This document shows, piece after piece, positions 40,814 to 51,955 of a stretch of 64,000 nt of DNA. Location: assembly GCA_022570795.1 (NCBI GenBank), contig JAKUDP010000001.1:992001-1056000 (forward strand), given 5' to 3'. Below the pieces are notes generated by a model that saw only the letters and a program-made list of their open reading frames with translations, searched no databases and had not been told where the DNA came from. This DNA comes from Sphaerulina vaccinii (lineage: Eukaryota; Ascomycota; Dothideomycetes; Mycosphaerellales; Mycosphaerellaceae). A program made the position numbers and the translations under genes. Within the stretch, counting starts at the first letter, position 1, and every line of letters starts with the position of its first letter.

Positions 40814-41330
40814 GATGTGGCTGTGGTGGACAACGAGATGTTGGAGAGTTAAACAGTGGCCGGAATTGAAAGCAGAGCGAAGCAGCCCAAACGATTGTGT
40901 AGATTCTTGTGAGCGACCAGCGCAAGGATCTTTGATTCGTGCAGTGATGTTCTGGTGTTGAGTGTACTGTTTGTCGGATGTTCAAGTTTGAGAGGAGAGG
41001 TGGTTGTGGAGCAAGGTTGCCTCACCAGCCTTGCGCGAGCTCGTCTATAAATACGCGCTAGTGGGACAACGACTGTCTGCTTCCTCGCACCGCTACTCTT
41101 CTACGACTCTCATGGAGTACAATGCCTTAGTTACAATCTGGCGTACAGAAGTGATCCACTATGATGCTCCGTTCTTTGACTACTTGGTGGGGGATGGGTA
41201 GAAATCTGAACGAGACTGACTGTAGAACTGTGTGCTTTTCTCTAGGTATACATATTTACACAGAGTATCTGCATCTGCACTTGGCCTCTGGGAGACCTTT
41301 TCACTCCCCTGCTGCGAGTCAACAAGCGCT
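40814..41330. other. Intergenic region
   Basis: Upstream region of the YBP-like gene and 3' flank of the acidic mitochondrial protein gene. No supported feature. Confidence 0.45.
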
Positions 41331-42284
41331 CTACTCGTCGCGCGACACAGGCGGTTTGGGCGCTTCTGCGTTAGGATCAACAGTCCCCTTCGACTTTGCA
41401 GTATCTGGGGTTCCGTCGCCCTTCTTGCTCTTTTCTGTGCCCTGGTCGATCGGGACGCTGTACTTGGTATCAGTGTTCGACATACCTTCCTGCTTTTTGG
41501 ACATAGCGCCGTCGCTCTTTTCAGGTGTCTTGGCTGCTGGTGCCTGTGAATTAGGTTAGCATTGAACAAGCATGTTCATGGTTGTATCAGTCTCACCTTA
41601 GAATCGGTCTCGCCCAGCGTCTGAGCTTTGGTGGACTCCTTCTTGTTGACCCTGTTCTTCGAGTCGGACTTTGTCTCCTTGTTGTCGTCACCCGACTCCT
41701 CCTTCTCTTCGGGCTCGTCTTTCTTGTCCTCGCTGCCCTCTTCTGATTTCTCCTCTTTGTCATCGGACTTCTCCTCCCTGTCGTCAGACTTCTCCTCCTT
41801 CTTGTCGTCAGACTTCTCCTCATCAGCCTCTGGCTTGTCGTCCTTCTTCTCTTCGGCATCATCCCCAGCCTCCTTCTCAGCAGACTCCTCTTCCTCCGCA
41901 GGCTCCTCAGCAGACTCCTCCTTCTCCTCGTGGTGGTCGCCGTGATCGCCATGGTCGCCGTGTCCGTGCGAGGAGTTGTCAGGCCACAGATACCAGCACG
42001 ATGGAGGTGTGATGGCCAATGCGGCTAGGAGCCTTTTCCAACTGTCAACTTCGGCTCATATGTGATATCTCTTGCGGGCAGCCAGGTAGGACGATCGTAT
42101 ATCGCAGTACTTACCAAGGCATATCCGAGCTGCTCTCGCCATGACCTCCGTGGCCGCCGCTGCTAGCGAAGCGCTTCGCAACGACTTGTGTCCGCGCTGG
42201 AGCTGCTCGGGCTGCGACGCGCGCGCTGGAATATCGAAGAGTGGATTGGAGGCTCCGTAGAGCAGTCGGACGGATCAGAGGCAT
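41331..42284 (-). CDS. Probable mitochondrial protein with one membrane segment and an acidic repeat tail
   Basis: Exons 42284-42115, 42041-41597 and 41543-41331, with introns of 73 and 53 bp, give 275 aa. The N-terminus is Arg/Ala/Ser-rich with no acids (RPTALRSLQSTLRYSSARVA), a strong mitochondrial presequence, followed by a His/Gly segment. One short hydrophobic helix (RLLAALAITPPSCWYLW) is formed across the first splice. The remainder is a long Glu/Lys/Asp/Ser-rich stretch with imperfect repeats of KSDDKEEK type and a disordered C-terminus ending PPVSRDE. It is probably an inner-membrane protein with a charged intermembrane-space or matrix tail. I recognise no characterised family. Confidence 0.7.
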
Positions 42285-43063
42285 CTTGTCTGGTGTCAAT
42301 GGCTTCAGTAACGAGAGCGACAGTGAGGTGAGAAAATGGCTGGTAGAGCTTTGAAGCTGTTCCTTCCGCAGCAATGGCATCCTGGCGGTTCTTTCCGAAC
42401 TCACGTCACTCCAACACTCTCTCTCCCTCCCTAAGGTACTCTATTCTTACGTTCCATGCTCGACTTCATCTTGTGCTACATGTTTTCTCAAAGCCACCAC
42501 CGTAACACTGCACGACTTGCTACGCACTAACCCGAAGGTCTGATAGATTGCACATCCCAACCGGTCGATATCGATTATCGAGCCTGCGCCTGCGCCTGAA
42601 GATCTGGGTTGTTCACGCTCTGGTCACAATGCTGGACTGATACCAAGTATGTGCGCTATCACTACATGTAATGCCACAGTGCTCTGAAGTCCAGGTTGCC
42701 AGCCTACATGCCACGAGCTCGCCACTTCGACCAACGTGTCGACAATAAATGTTGTCCGATTTGTTCTCTGACAGTACAACTTCGAGACGTGTGATGCAGA
42801 AGCAGACAGCACAAGCAGGTGGATATGCTCTTCATATGATGCCTGATGCCATGAGGTGCACTCACCACACAGGGCTCGACGCGAGCTTCCCAATTGTCCG
42901 ACCTCCGAAGACGCGACATGAACGCAGCTGCATCCGCTCAGCCTCGTCTGCAGCATGAGCTATTCCTGATCGGTGGCGCTGGAGCTCATACTACGTATAC
43001 TGTCTGCCAAAGACCTTGCAACCTCCTCGCATACGTTGCTCACTTTGCCTCGTATGTTCCCCC
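42285..43063. other. Divergent intergenic region
   Basis: Region between the minus-strand mitochondrial protein gene and the plus-strand NACHT gene. Short frames on both strands show no family character. Confidence 0.45.
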
Positions 43064-46000
43064 ATGGACCCGATCTCTGCTCTCGGCGTGGCAGCAGCCG
43101 CCGTACAGTTTCTTGACTTTAGCTTACAAGCACTACACTTACGTCGCCAGATCCGCGACGATGCTCAAGGAGCCACAGCGCTCAACGCGCAGCTCGGCAC
43201 GTTCGCCAAGGGCATCCGACATACATCACAAACATTACAAAGTCAGCACGGAAACACAACCGCGTGCGGGAGACACTTGAATCAAGTAGCCCGCAAATGC
43301 ATAGCTACTTCTGAAGAACTACTTACTGTTCTCGGGGATGTACAACGCGTGGGCAAGGCCAGTTTCGTCAACGATGCGAGAGCCCTTTTCCGAGTCATGA
43401 AGGGACGAAGGACAATCGAAAAGCTCCACAATGCTCTGAAGTCCCATCAGCTGGATTTGGAAGTAGCAGTGACTCTTGATCTGCGGTAAGCTACGAATAC
43501 TTTACCCACACGCAAGCAGATTGAGATGACTGAACGACGATCTAGGGAGCGCGCCGAATTCGCTGGCATTACCAGTAGTGCGCAATTCGAGAATATCGAG
43601 AGGAGACTGAAGGAAGTAGCAGTCCTGGTCGAGAGTCAGCAAATGACTCTGCAAGTGGGACAACTCCAAATCTTACGGCATACTTCTTTGCTACAAGAGC
43701 GTTTCGCTGCTGTAGAGCAGCAAGCCAGTGGCATAGGGCGCAGTCAAGCCGTCAATCATCAAGTGACTATGCAGCAGCTTTCTGGTCTGCAAGAGAACCT
43801 CAACAGCGGTTTCGGAAACATACTTACCAGAGATGCACGGGTAAGCAAGTTAGGGGTCGAGCACGGGAGCAGGTCCACCACTAATCTTTACTAGGCCAAG
43901 TTCCTCGGTGGACTTTTCTTCCCTGAGCTCAAGCTTCGACAAGAGACATTCCCGGCTCCTTCAATTGACACTTGCGAATGGATCTTCACCGCTGATGACT
44001 CTGGTCGGTTAGCCGGGCTCAGCAATTGGCTGAAGACTGGCACCGGCATATACTGGATCAATGGTAAAGCAGGATCTGGCAAGTCCACGCTCATGGCACA
44101 CGTGGTTGGGCATCGCAAGACCGTCAACTTGCTAAAATAATGGGCCGGCGTGGAATCACTACTTTCCTTGACATTCTTCTTCTGGAGGTCAGGCACAGAC
44201 CTACAAAAGAGTGTAGTAGGCCTGCTACGCTCCTTGCTCTACCAGCTTGTAGAGGACATTCCGGACCTACTTCTACCTCTCTTGACGAAGCATCCCCTGC
44301 CTCCAGAACGATATCCAGCTTGGGCAGAGAGAAAGCTCTCCGAGCTCACAATGTTCGCTTTCGAACAAGCAGCCAGGAATCGCAAGATATGCATTTTCTT
44401 GGACGGACTGGACGAATTTGAAGGTGACACTGACGATCTATTTCGCTTGATTGACTCGATCACGTCAGTGCACAACGTCAAAGCGTGCGTCTCAAGCCGT
44501 CCACAGGTTCAGCTAGAGAGGCGTCTGATCCAGCATCCATATACTCGCATGGAAGTCTTCAACAGACAGGACATTGAAAAGTACGTCGTGGCCAGATTCA
44601 ATCCGTATGGTGACCATCAGCATTTTGCGACAAACATAGTGAATGAGGCACAAGGGTTGTTCCTCTGGGCAGCTCTGGTGACACGAGCAATCATACTTGG
44701 TATCGAAAATGGCGATGACAACTCCATACTAGAACTACGACACAAGCACACGCCAGTCGAGATGGCGGCACTCATCAAGCACATGGCCAATAGCGTGGAC
44801 CTCGTCTATACCGGAACATTGGGCGCCTATTTTAACATCCTCAAGTGTCATCACTTAGGCATTGGAGATGAGCCAACACTAGCACTGATCGCGGCGACTA
44901 CTCTGACTAGTGACATCATATCGTACAGAGATTTCTTGACGGAGTGTGCCAAGACGAAGCAACGATTGAGCGCCCAGAGCCGTGGACTGCTTGAGATCAA
45001 GACTGTTGACTCCGAGCATGGTCATGCCAAAGGCAGCGTCTGGTCACTTTCACAAGCCCTACGATCTGCGGACGCGTCGTCGGCTTCGTTATACAGTATT
45101 GAACGACCAGATCTTGTGTCTAGCAGATCTACAGATGCGGTCGATGATCTCGCACAGGCTGTCCAAGCGGCTGAAATAGCCAGTGTGGCCTGGCTACACC
45201 GATCTGTGCAAGACCTGGTCTTTGACCCCGGCGCCGATGGCGTAGCGAGCAGATTTGTCCTTCACCCAGTCCCACGCACAATCATGAGCCTACTTCATGC
45301 TAGGATCCGACTTCTGATCTCTGCACCATCCAATCACTCCCCTCTGATTGTAGCACCAACTAGAATACTAGACATCGTCGAGAGTGCAATTTCAGCTCGA
45401 CGTAAGCTCGGCGACGAAATCGACGTCAACATGGTACTAGATCAGCTCAATGAGGTTATCGGTCACTTCCAAAGAGCAGAACTGGAGTTTCGAGGCGCAC
45501 AAAGATCGATACTAGGAGATATGCTCCAGTGTTCCGAGTCGATTGAACAGAAACTACACGCTCAGTCGATGCTGTATCTGGTATGCATGGAGTTTGGAGA
45601 GCTGGACTATGTCCGGTCTGGTGTCGAGCGACTTTTCCGAGGGGCACAGGGCTGCTGGATCATCGCAAGACTGCTATATGTGTGTTGTTCATCCCTGTCC
45701 AACACCTATACGCAACATGGCAGAGTTGTGCAAACGCACAACGCTATCGATCGTACGAAATACACCGAGCTTCTACTTTTCCTTATACGGGCTCTCAAAG
45801 CCCGCTGCCCACAGGGGGCCCATGATCTCGAGAACAGTCGCATGTCTTACCGCCATTGGCAAGTCACGACGCATTCTTGGCTTAGCGTATCTTTCGACAA
45901 TAGTATGCCCATAAGCGATGCTCTTCTGGAGTGAGAGGTAGTCCCAAGTCTGGCTGTAGCATTCTGGAGATGGACGGCATCGCGATTTGCATCGGGATTG

Positions 46001-46597
46001 TGGGGTGACCGAGCTACTGTCTTGCAACACCCTACTACAATCGAGATTGATATCCTGGCCACCTTCCAACAGCTGCTCGGGTCCTGGAACATATACATTG
46101 GCCTGAGAGATGACACCAAACGTCGAAAACTGAAAGCTGATACCACACGTCAAAAGCCCCCACTTTGCATTTTACAGACCTCGTTCCATGCAATACCTGG
46201 TGTAGAAGTTGTCTGCCCGACCTGCTGTACCCGTGGTCGCAACTGCAGTGGTTCTGTTCTCCCGCAAGACCTTGGCTACCGCATCATTTGCCAAAAAACC
46301 ATATTGAAGAGGACGTGCACTGAGTCGACTCATACTCCCACCACATGGAACGATGATCAACACACTATGATATACGACCTCAGCGTGCCGTCTTTCGTTG
46401 AGGCACTCCACCAGCTTTCCACGAACGATAGACTAGATGCCAATTCTGCGCATGTCGTGTGGGAAAAGACATCGGTGCTTTGGGATGCTTTAATAGCCGA
46501 TATCTGGGCGAATGTACAAGGACAGCTAGATAGCTGGCAGCAGCTGTTCGTCCTGGCATGCCTACGATCCGCCCGTAATCAGGGTTACATGGCATAG
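43064..46597 (+). pseudogene. STAND/NACHT NLR-like gene with two in-frame stop codons
   Basis: Exons 43064-43485, 43546-43840 and 43895-46597 (introns 60 and 54 bp) encode one frame of about 1140 codons interrupted by TAA 44138-44140 and TGA 45932-45934. The N-terminus MDPISALGVAAAAVQFLDFS is the fungal STAND Helo-like/N-domain start. It is followed by helical segments and a NACHT domain: Walker A INGKAGSGKSTLMAH, then VVGHRKTVNLLK[stop]WAGVESLL, SLTFFFWRSGTDLQKS and Walker B ICIFLDGLDEFEGD. A helical C-terminal part follows with no clear WD40, ankyrin or TPR repeats. Fungal NLRs act in non-self recognition and cell death. The TAA sits inside conserved NACHT sequence and cannot be spliced out; it leaves a 320-residue product. 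The TGA might instead lie in a short 39-bp intron. Confidence 0.8.
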
Positions 46598-47033
46598 GCT
46601 ATGTTTCTGTCTTGTGGTCTTGTACGTGGATTGGAAGTAGAAGGGTAGCTTAGCGCCCACAGTTCAACTTCGTGTGGCACAGCCGCCGACCCTTCATTCT
46701 GGCTTGGCTCGTTGGCGCCGTAGATTACGTGCCTGATGGTACTTCATGATTTGCCAAACTGCCAAGCGCAATGTGCACTGCTGTTATGGTCTGGTATGGT
46801 CGTTGGTAACGAAGTGCAACATTCGGCTGCTAAGAAGTGCAATAATAGAAGTGTAGCAGTTGGGATATCCACGACGCCAGCAGCATGTGGCAACTTCCAT
46901 TGTAACACTATATGGGCAGCATGCGTCCTCGTGCTATCGTCCTGTTCTCCAGTTCACGTTCCTGGTGCGTATCACGGCCCCTGCTCACGACGAATCCAGC
47001 GTTGGCCCGCCATTTTTAGTCTCCCGCCTCATT
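46598..47033. other. Convergent intergenic region
   Basis: Region between the NACHT gene end and the stop of the DUF7053 gene. No feature supported. Confidence 0.45.
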
Positions 47034-47690
47034 CTACAAGACACTGCTCTTTCGCCTCCCAAGCTTAGGTCGTTTGTTGCCGTCCTGTTGCTCACTCGCG
47101 CCTTTTAGCTTCTCGATAAAAGCATGCTGTAGCTGTTGATGGCTGTTTCTTAAGAATCCCTTTACAAAGCTCGCGAATGCCCTGTTGACCTTGGCATCGC
47201 TGACGATCTGCACGTACCAGCCACTGCTGGTCGTATCGGCGTGGTTCATGTTCTTCGACCGGACTCTTTCGAGGTCTTTCTCATGCTCGAGCTCAGATGG
47301 CCGACCTGCTGGCTCGTCTCCTCGTAGCAGTCTCCATCGGTTTATCGAAGTAAAGCCTCCAGGCGCGTGCACTGTGATGTCGCAGCCATCCGGAGCAGGC
47401 ACAAAGTCTGCTTGGTACTTTACGCCACCACTCCACAGGCGCTTCGGTATGAACGGTAGATCGTCTTCAACTTCGTAGTAGGACATTTCCTCGTCGTTGA
47501 CTCCATTTGTAGTGCCATTACTGCGCAGCTCGGTTCTCGATTGTGGAGGTGGTATAGGCTGACAGCCTCTGCAATCGGGACTTAGGCGAACAACGAACTC
47601 GAAATCGTGCAGTAGTTGAAGACCAGCCTCGATCGAGACCTTGGGCGGAAGTGGTGTGGAAGAAGCGTGCTGAAAGGACGTCTCCCACAT
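47034..47690 (-). CDS. DUF7053-domain protein
   Basis: A single exon of 218 aa. The start MWETSFQHASSTPLPPKVSI, continuing EAGLQLLHDFEFVVRLSPDC, and the later VKYQADFVPAPDGCDITVHAPGG and SSGWYVQIVSDAKVNRAFASFVKG match the architecture of fungal DUF7053 proteins. These have a START/polyketide-cyclase-like fold suspected to bind a small lipophilic ligand. No function is proven. It has no signal peptide and a basic C-terminal tail (KRPKLGRRKS) that could be a nuclear signal. Confidence 0.72.
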   Translation of the reverse strand: MWETSFQHASSTPLPPKVSIEAGLQLLHDFEFVVRLSPDCRGCQPIPPPQSRTELRSNGTTNGVNDEEMSYYEVEDDLPFIPKRLWSGGVKYQADFVPAPDGCDITVHAPGGFTSINRWRLLRGDEPAGRPSELEHEKDLERVRSKNMNHADTTSSGWYVQIVSDAKVNRAFASFVKGFLRNSHQQLQHAFIEKLKGASEQQDGNKRPKLGRRKSSVL

Positions 47691-48664
47691 GGTAGTTCTA
47701 GGCTTGAGTGTCTGACAGGGTGTCCGTTATAGGAATCAATGTCGTCGCAGATCTAATGAAGTTAAGCAGCTGTTCTTGAGTCAATCATAGGCAGTCTTTA
47801 GGCTTCCAAATATTAAGACTTTCTGCCGGCGTAGAGTAGGACCAGGTAGTGGTTGAAACATATCTGCAAGGACCTGCCTGTTTCGTGGCCACCATCTCGC
47901 TGCTGCGCATACCTCTATGATGAGCGACTTCTCGAATTCGTCATGATGGAAAGGTTGTCAACCGACATATCCGCGCAAGACCGTGCAAAGGTGTATGCAC
48001 AGTGATGTTGACGCGTAAAAGGTTGGAGGTCTGGCCAAGTCTTGCACTGCTGATTAAGCTCGTATTCATCGCATTCTCACATGCCCAAATGGACTGCTCT
48101 TACTATCCACCGTCTCTTCTGAGTATGGCTACATCGATAATTTGGGAGAGCAATCGGATCAGATCTTGACCGCACTCAGCCACCGATCGTGATCGCATAA
48201 CTCACGAATACTGATCAAAGCAAGCATGAATGAGATCATATAGCAGATGACACGGCCATAGAGCTTGCCAGGAGGCATGAGGAGACCCAAGCCGGATTGC
48301 AGATGCTGTACGCAGCGTATTAATGGAAAGAGCTGGGGAGTCAGCATCAGGCGGCGACATATCAGCAGACTGTGATATCTCTTCGCGACACCGAGAGTGA
48401 CAAAGTGCGATGGTGGTAGACCAACAAGCACGGGCATTGCCCTGTGCGACAGCTGACAGCCAAGAGAAGACGCTCCAAGCGAAGACATATCTCGCAAGTC
48501 GGCTTCCCTGCGTGACTTGAGGAGGTGTTGAGGTGTTGAGGTCTTGTGGTAGGCTAACTACACCAGTCGGTGAAGCTTCGGCAGAGGTTGGATAGCGTGG
48601 AAGTGAGAGTGAATAAAAATCGAACTCGAATTGGGAACTCAGAGCTCACTTTGACCAGCTACAC
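47691..48664. other. Intergenic region with one doubtful frame
   Basis: A minus-strand frame at 48159-48497 (112 codons) contains two hydrophobic stretches (AMPVLVGLPPSHFVTLGVA and YGRVICYMISFMLALISI). It has no recognisable homology and no supporting splice or start context, so it is not called as a gene. Otherwise nothing is seen. Confidence 0.35.
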
Positions 48665-49288
48665 TCAACAACAGCTACCGGGCGCCTTTACCACGCCTCT
48701 AGAGTTGACATAGACAGCCCTCGCACTCCTACTCTGGAACACATCGATAAAGCCAACAGTCCAAACACCATCTCTCATTTCCGTCAATCTATCCAGTTGC
48801 CCGGCCCTTTGCATAGCTTGCTCTCTTGTCCCATATGCGTCCCACAACCAATGCACTCTTTTTAGAAATTTCTTATGCTCCGGATCGAATCCATCGAAGA
48901 AGTGTTTCTCATATTTAGGAGACGGAGCACCGCCCGCCATGATCAACTTGCGGCCATAATAAAGCTCTGCAACTTCAGGACGTATCTGATGGCAGACTTG
49001 GAGTAGAGGTGGAAGACCAGTGTGATCTGCAGAGTGTGGAGCTGAGTGATCCGCTACGACGAAGGATATAGTTATGTCTCGGAGCTCCCGAGGAAGTCGG
49101 AGGAGAAGCGAGGAGGTCTGGTTGAGGCAGCGTAAATTATTCAGATCTTCAGTCGTCGTAGATGAGTTCGGATCCGAAATGTCTTCTATATGTTCGACAT
49201 GGCTTGCTGATTCATGTTCTGAAGCCTTCAAATCTTTAACATTGTGTATGGAAGTCGCAGCTAGCATCTTAATTCTCATCAGCATCAT
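48665..49288 (-). CDS. 2EXR/F-box-like protein, paralogue A
   Basis: A single-exon frame of 207 aa. LLLRLPRELRDITISFVV (about residues 61-78) is the F-box-like helix, followed by PPLLQVCHQIRPEVAELYYG, the second conserved half. The C-terminal part with WTVGFIDVFQSRS and AVYVNSRGVV aligns with the neighbour at 49888-50438, so the two are tandem paralogues on the same strand. Several in-frame ATGs cluster at the start (49288, 49285, 49279, 49267), so the true first codon is uncertain. The N-terminal 60 residues are hydrophilic and variable. The function of this expanded fungal family is unknown. Confidence 0.65.
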   Translation of the reverse strand: MMLMRIKMLAATSIHNVKDLKASEHESASHVEHIEDISDPNSSTTTEDLNNLRCLNQTSSLLLRLPRELRDITISFVVADHSAPHSADHTGLPPLLQVCHQIRPEVAELYYGRKLIMAGGAPSPKYEKHFFDGFDPEHKKFLKRVHWLWDAYGTREQAMQRAGQLDRLTEMRDGVWTVGFIDVFQSRSARAVYVNSRGVVKAPGSCC

Positions 49289-49887
49289 GGCCGTATCTAA
49301 TCCCTTGTGATCGACGTACAGCAGTAGTAGCGCTCATTGTAAGCTCAGCAGGATATTTGAACATGTTCGCAAAGTCGATGCAAGGAAAATAGATGCGGCT
49401 CCGCAAAGCTTGGGAAACACAACATTCTTAAGCTGTTCTTCACAGCTAGAAAGCGTACACGCGAAGTCGCACTGGATCGAGTAAGAGATTGGGTCTAGAG
49501 TGGTCTAATGCCGCGGCTGGATTTACAGTACCCCTCCATATCGTCGTTCGTCCCATGGGGAGAGAAGTGGGGCTCACGATCTTCAGCATTGGCATGTGAT
49601 ACATATCGCAGCGGGTGTAGTTGTTTTGGGTCTGTTGAGTTTCATGCACAGTATTGAGACTTACAGCAAAGTGTCATTTGAAGCATGCATCTCCCTATTA
49701 CCTTTGCCACCAGAACCCGAGAAGCCGTCGAATCTGCAGCGAGACTGTTCACGCTCTTCGAAGCACAGTTGCCTAAGCCAACGCCATCTCACGTGTTGTG
49801 GTGGACATGATTGATGACTCCCTCAACCTCACCTTCCCATGCCAACAATAACACCCAAGGCGCTCAGCTCGACTTGGTGTGCCCGGG
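49289..49887. other. Intergenic region between the 2EXR paralogues
   Basis: Promoter of paralogue A and 3' end of paralogue B. No feature supported. Confidence 0.4.
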
Positions 49888-50438
49888 TCATCCCATGCGC
49901 TCTCCTCGTGCGTTGATGTATTCACCGGTCGGGGTGTCGAATGCCCAAAAGGTGCCAGACTTGAGCATACATTTGATGTCCCAGGCGTCCGCCTTGATCG
50001 TAGCTGGTTCGTCCATCGGGAAGTAGCTTCGGGCAACAGTGATGTTGCGTAGATACTGCTTGTGGGTAGGGTCGAACTTCTTCATATTGGTTGCACTCGG
50101 AGTACGAACCCAGACGAAAGTCTTCCTGTGATAAAACAGCTCGGCGGTTTCTTGTCGGAGTTGGTGAGAAGTCTTCAGAGTGGCTGGAAAGAACCTGGGA
50201 TTGAGAATGACTCTCGGCGGCAGGCTGTCGACAACGTAGATGAGGATCTGGTCACGAAGTTCTCGAGGAAGGCGGAGGAGTGGCGATCCTGTTCGATTGC
50301 GGGCGCGAGCTTGAAGAGTTTGTGAAGCTACTGCTGGTTGTCAGTTGGAGGTACGGAAATGCGCCCATCTGTTAACCACATACCGGACGTCTCATGTTGT
50401 GCCATCTCCGGAGGGTGAGCCTCGCTCGGAGTGCTCAT
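49888..50438 (-). CDS. 2EXR/F-box-like protein, paralogue B
   Basis: Exons 50438-50384 and 50327-49888 flank a 56-bp intron (gtatgt...cagtag); phases match and the product is 164 aa. The domain begins SPLLRLPRELRDQILIYVVD at about residue 31, followed by LKTSHQLRQETAELFYHRKTF. The C-terminus (GTFWAFDTPTGEYINARGER) pairs with the VYVNSRGV end of paralogue A. It is among the smaller proteins of this family, with only a short Ser/Pro/Glu N-terminus. Role unknown; tandem duplication with paralogue A is clear from shared order and end motif. Confidence 0.68.
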
Positions 50439-51332
50439 TTATGACGAGGACTGCGATGTGCAGTTTGTCAGTCAGCAAATAGAATGCAAAAGAAAGAAGA
50501 CATTTTCCAAAGCCCTGGCTTTGACTTGGCAACGTTCAAGTTGAGGTCTGCGACCGGACTCTCGCTTCACTTCTTGGAAGAGAGTGTTACCTCGAAGAGA
50601 ACTACCACTTCTCCTACTGATTGTGACTGAATGTGCGCATACTGCTGCACGATGTGATTCTCCTCTGACAAGCCCAACGAGACTCGATGAAATCTATAGC
50701 CGCCGCACATTGTCGCTGCCTCAGATGCTTGATGTTCGAGAGACTGGATAGAGTCGTGCATCGATATCTTCTCCTTGGGAGAAGTTTCCTGTTCACGTGG
50801 CTACTAGCTGGCTCACTCCTGAAGGCTTGCTTCCCAACCTGTAGCCAGCAGCAATCGGTAGAAGGCTGCTGAAAGCCAACTTCATCAGCCCTCGCCCGCA
50901 CATGTACGTAGGTCTATCTGTTCCGCAGGCGTACACATGAGGTGAGGCTGAAGGGCGCTGGATATTCAGCCCTGTCTTTGGGCTCATCCAAGACTTTGCT
51001 GGGCTGATCGTGCCGACAGTGCCGTACCCACGATGGCGTTCTCGTGAGACCGGAAGATAGTGAGCTCGTGGCGGGTATCGTAACGGTTTTCGCTCAATGT
51101 CCCAGCTTCATGTTCGCGGTTTTTCACATTCATGTCGCTCTGACTGCTTGTCCAGGGACTTCGCTGGCGGTCATGGTCGATGCATGCTGCTCCTGTGGCA
51201 TCAGCTCGTCAGTAGCGAATGGTAGAAGTACAGGTCCTGCAGCAGCTTTATGCAAGACATCGATAGTAACAGCCACAACCGCTGGCTCAACGTCGAGCTA
51301 CAGATGCGATCTTGCCTCCACGCCTCGTGCTT
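50439..51332. other. Intergenic region
   Basis: No supported gene. Short frames on both strands lack family character. Part of it is the promoter of paralogue B. Confidence 0.4.
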
Positions 51333-51543
51333 TTAGCTGACAAGATAATAGTAGGAAGGCACGTCTTCGTGTTGGGCATCGAAAGGAAGAAATTCTGGAT
51401 TCGCCGACAGGGTTTCGCCTGCAGATCCAGAACGCCTCATTGTTTGTTGATAACTTGGCGGCGCTGCATCTTTCCTGCAGCCTCGTAACGACAAACAGTG
51501 TAACACGAGCTTCTCACTTCTCGATCGCTGACCTCGACGACAT
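51333..51543 (-). CDS. Possible 55-residue protein with a PPSY motif
   Basis: Exons 51543-51518 and 51474-51333, with a 43-bp intron (gtgaga...gctgcag), give a 55-aa product beginning MSSRSAIEKKDAAPPSYQQT and ending QHEDVPSYYYLVS. PPSY is a WW-domain-binding PPxY-type motif. No homologue is recognised and the model rests only on splice signals and a protein-like composition. It could be a chance frame. Confidence 0.3.
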
Positions 51544-51955
51544 CTTTTCACTCGCGGTGAGATCAAGTGCGACTTCTCCATCACTCGGACGATATTTCGC
51601 GATAACAGAGCTTCCCTGGCAATCCGGAGGTCACGTCCAGCTGAGACAGCCCTAGCAACCAGATCTCGAGTCTGCTACGACGCGAAAAGCGCATGTGACA
51701 GGACGCCGGACACCAGCAATGTGTGTGCGCATGAGAGAAGACGCCACGCACGGTCAGAGCGACAGCAAGAGTCGACGTCAAAGAGTCTAGGAGTGCCTTA
51801 TCAAGTGAGCAGAAGCGTCTGGGCAGGTGTGTATAAGCTCTCTAGTCGTACCAGGGTGGTGCTCCACCCCAGCACGCTGACGATGCAGCGTCGGCTAGCA
51901 TGTCAACAATGCGTTGCTGCTGCTGGCTCTTGCTCTACGTTTCTTGCGATGCATC
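51544..51955. other. Intergenic region
   Basis: Region between the doubtful small gene and the giant scaffold gene, holding the latter's promoter. Its frame is open back to 51914 without an ATG. Confidence 0.4.

Noticed and set aside
41628..42012. Plus-strand Ser/Phe-rich frames of over 100 codons
   Set aside because: Antisense of the acidic Glu/Lys/Asp/Ser repeats in the mitochondrial protein gene.
48159..48497. 112-codon minus-strand frame with two hydrophobic stretches
   Set aside because: No family resemblance, no splice context and no leader features; kept only as a note in the intergenic entry.
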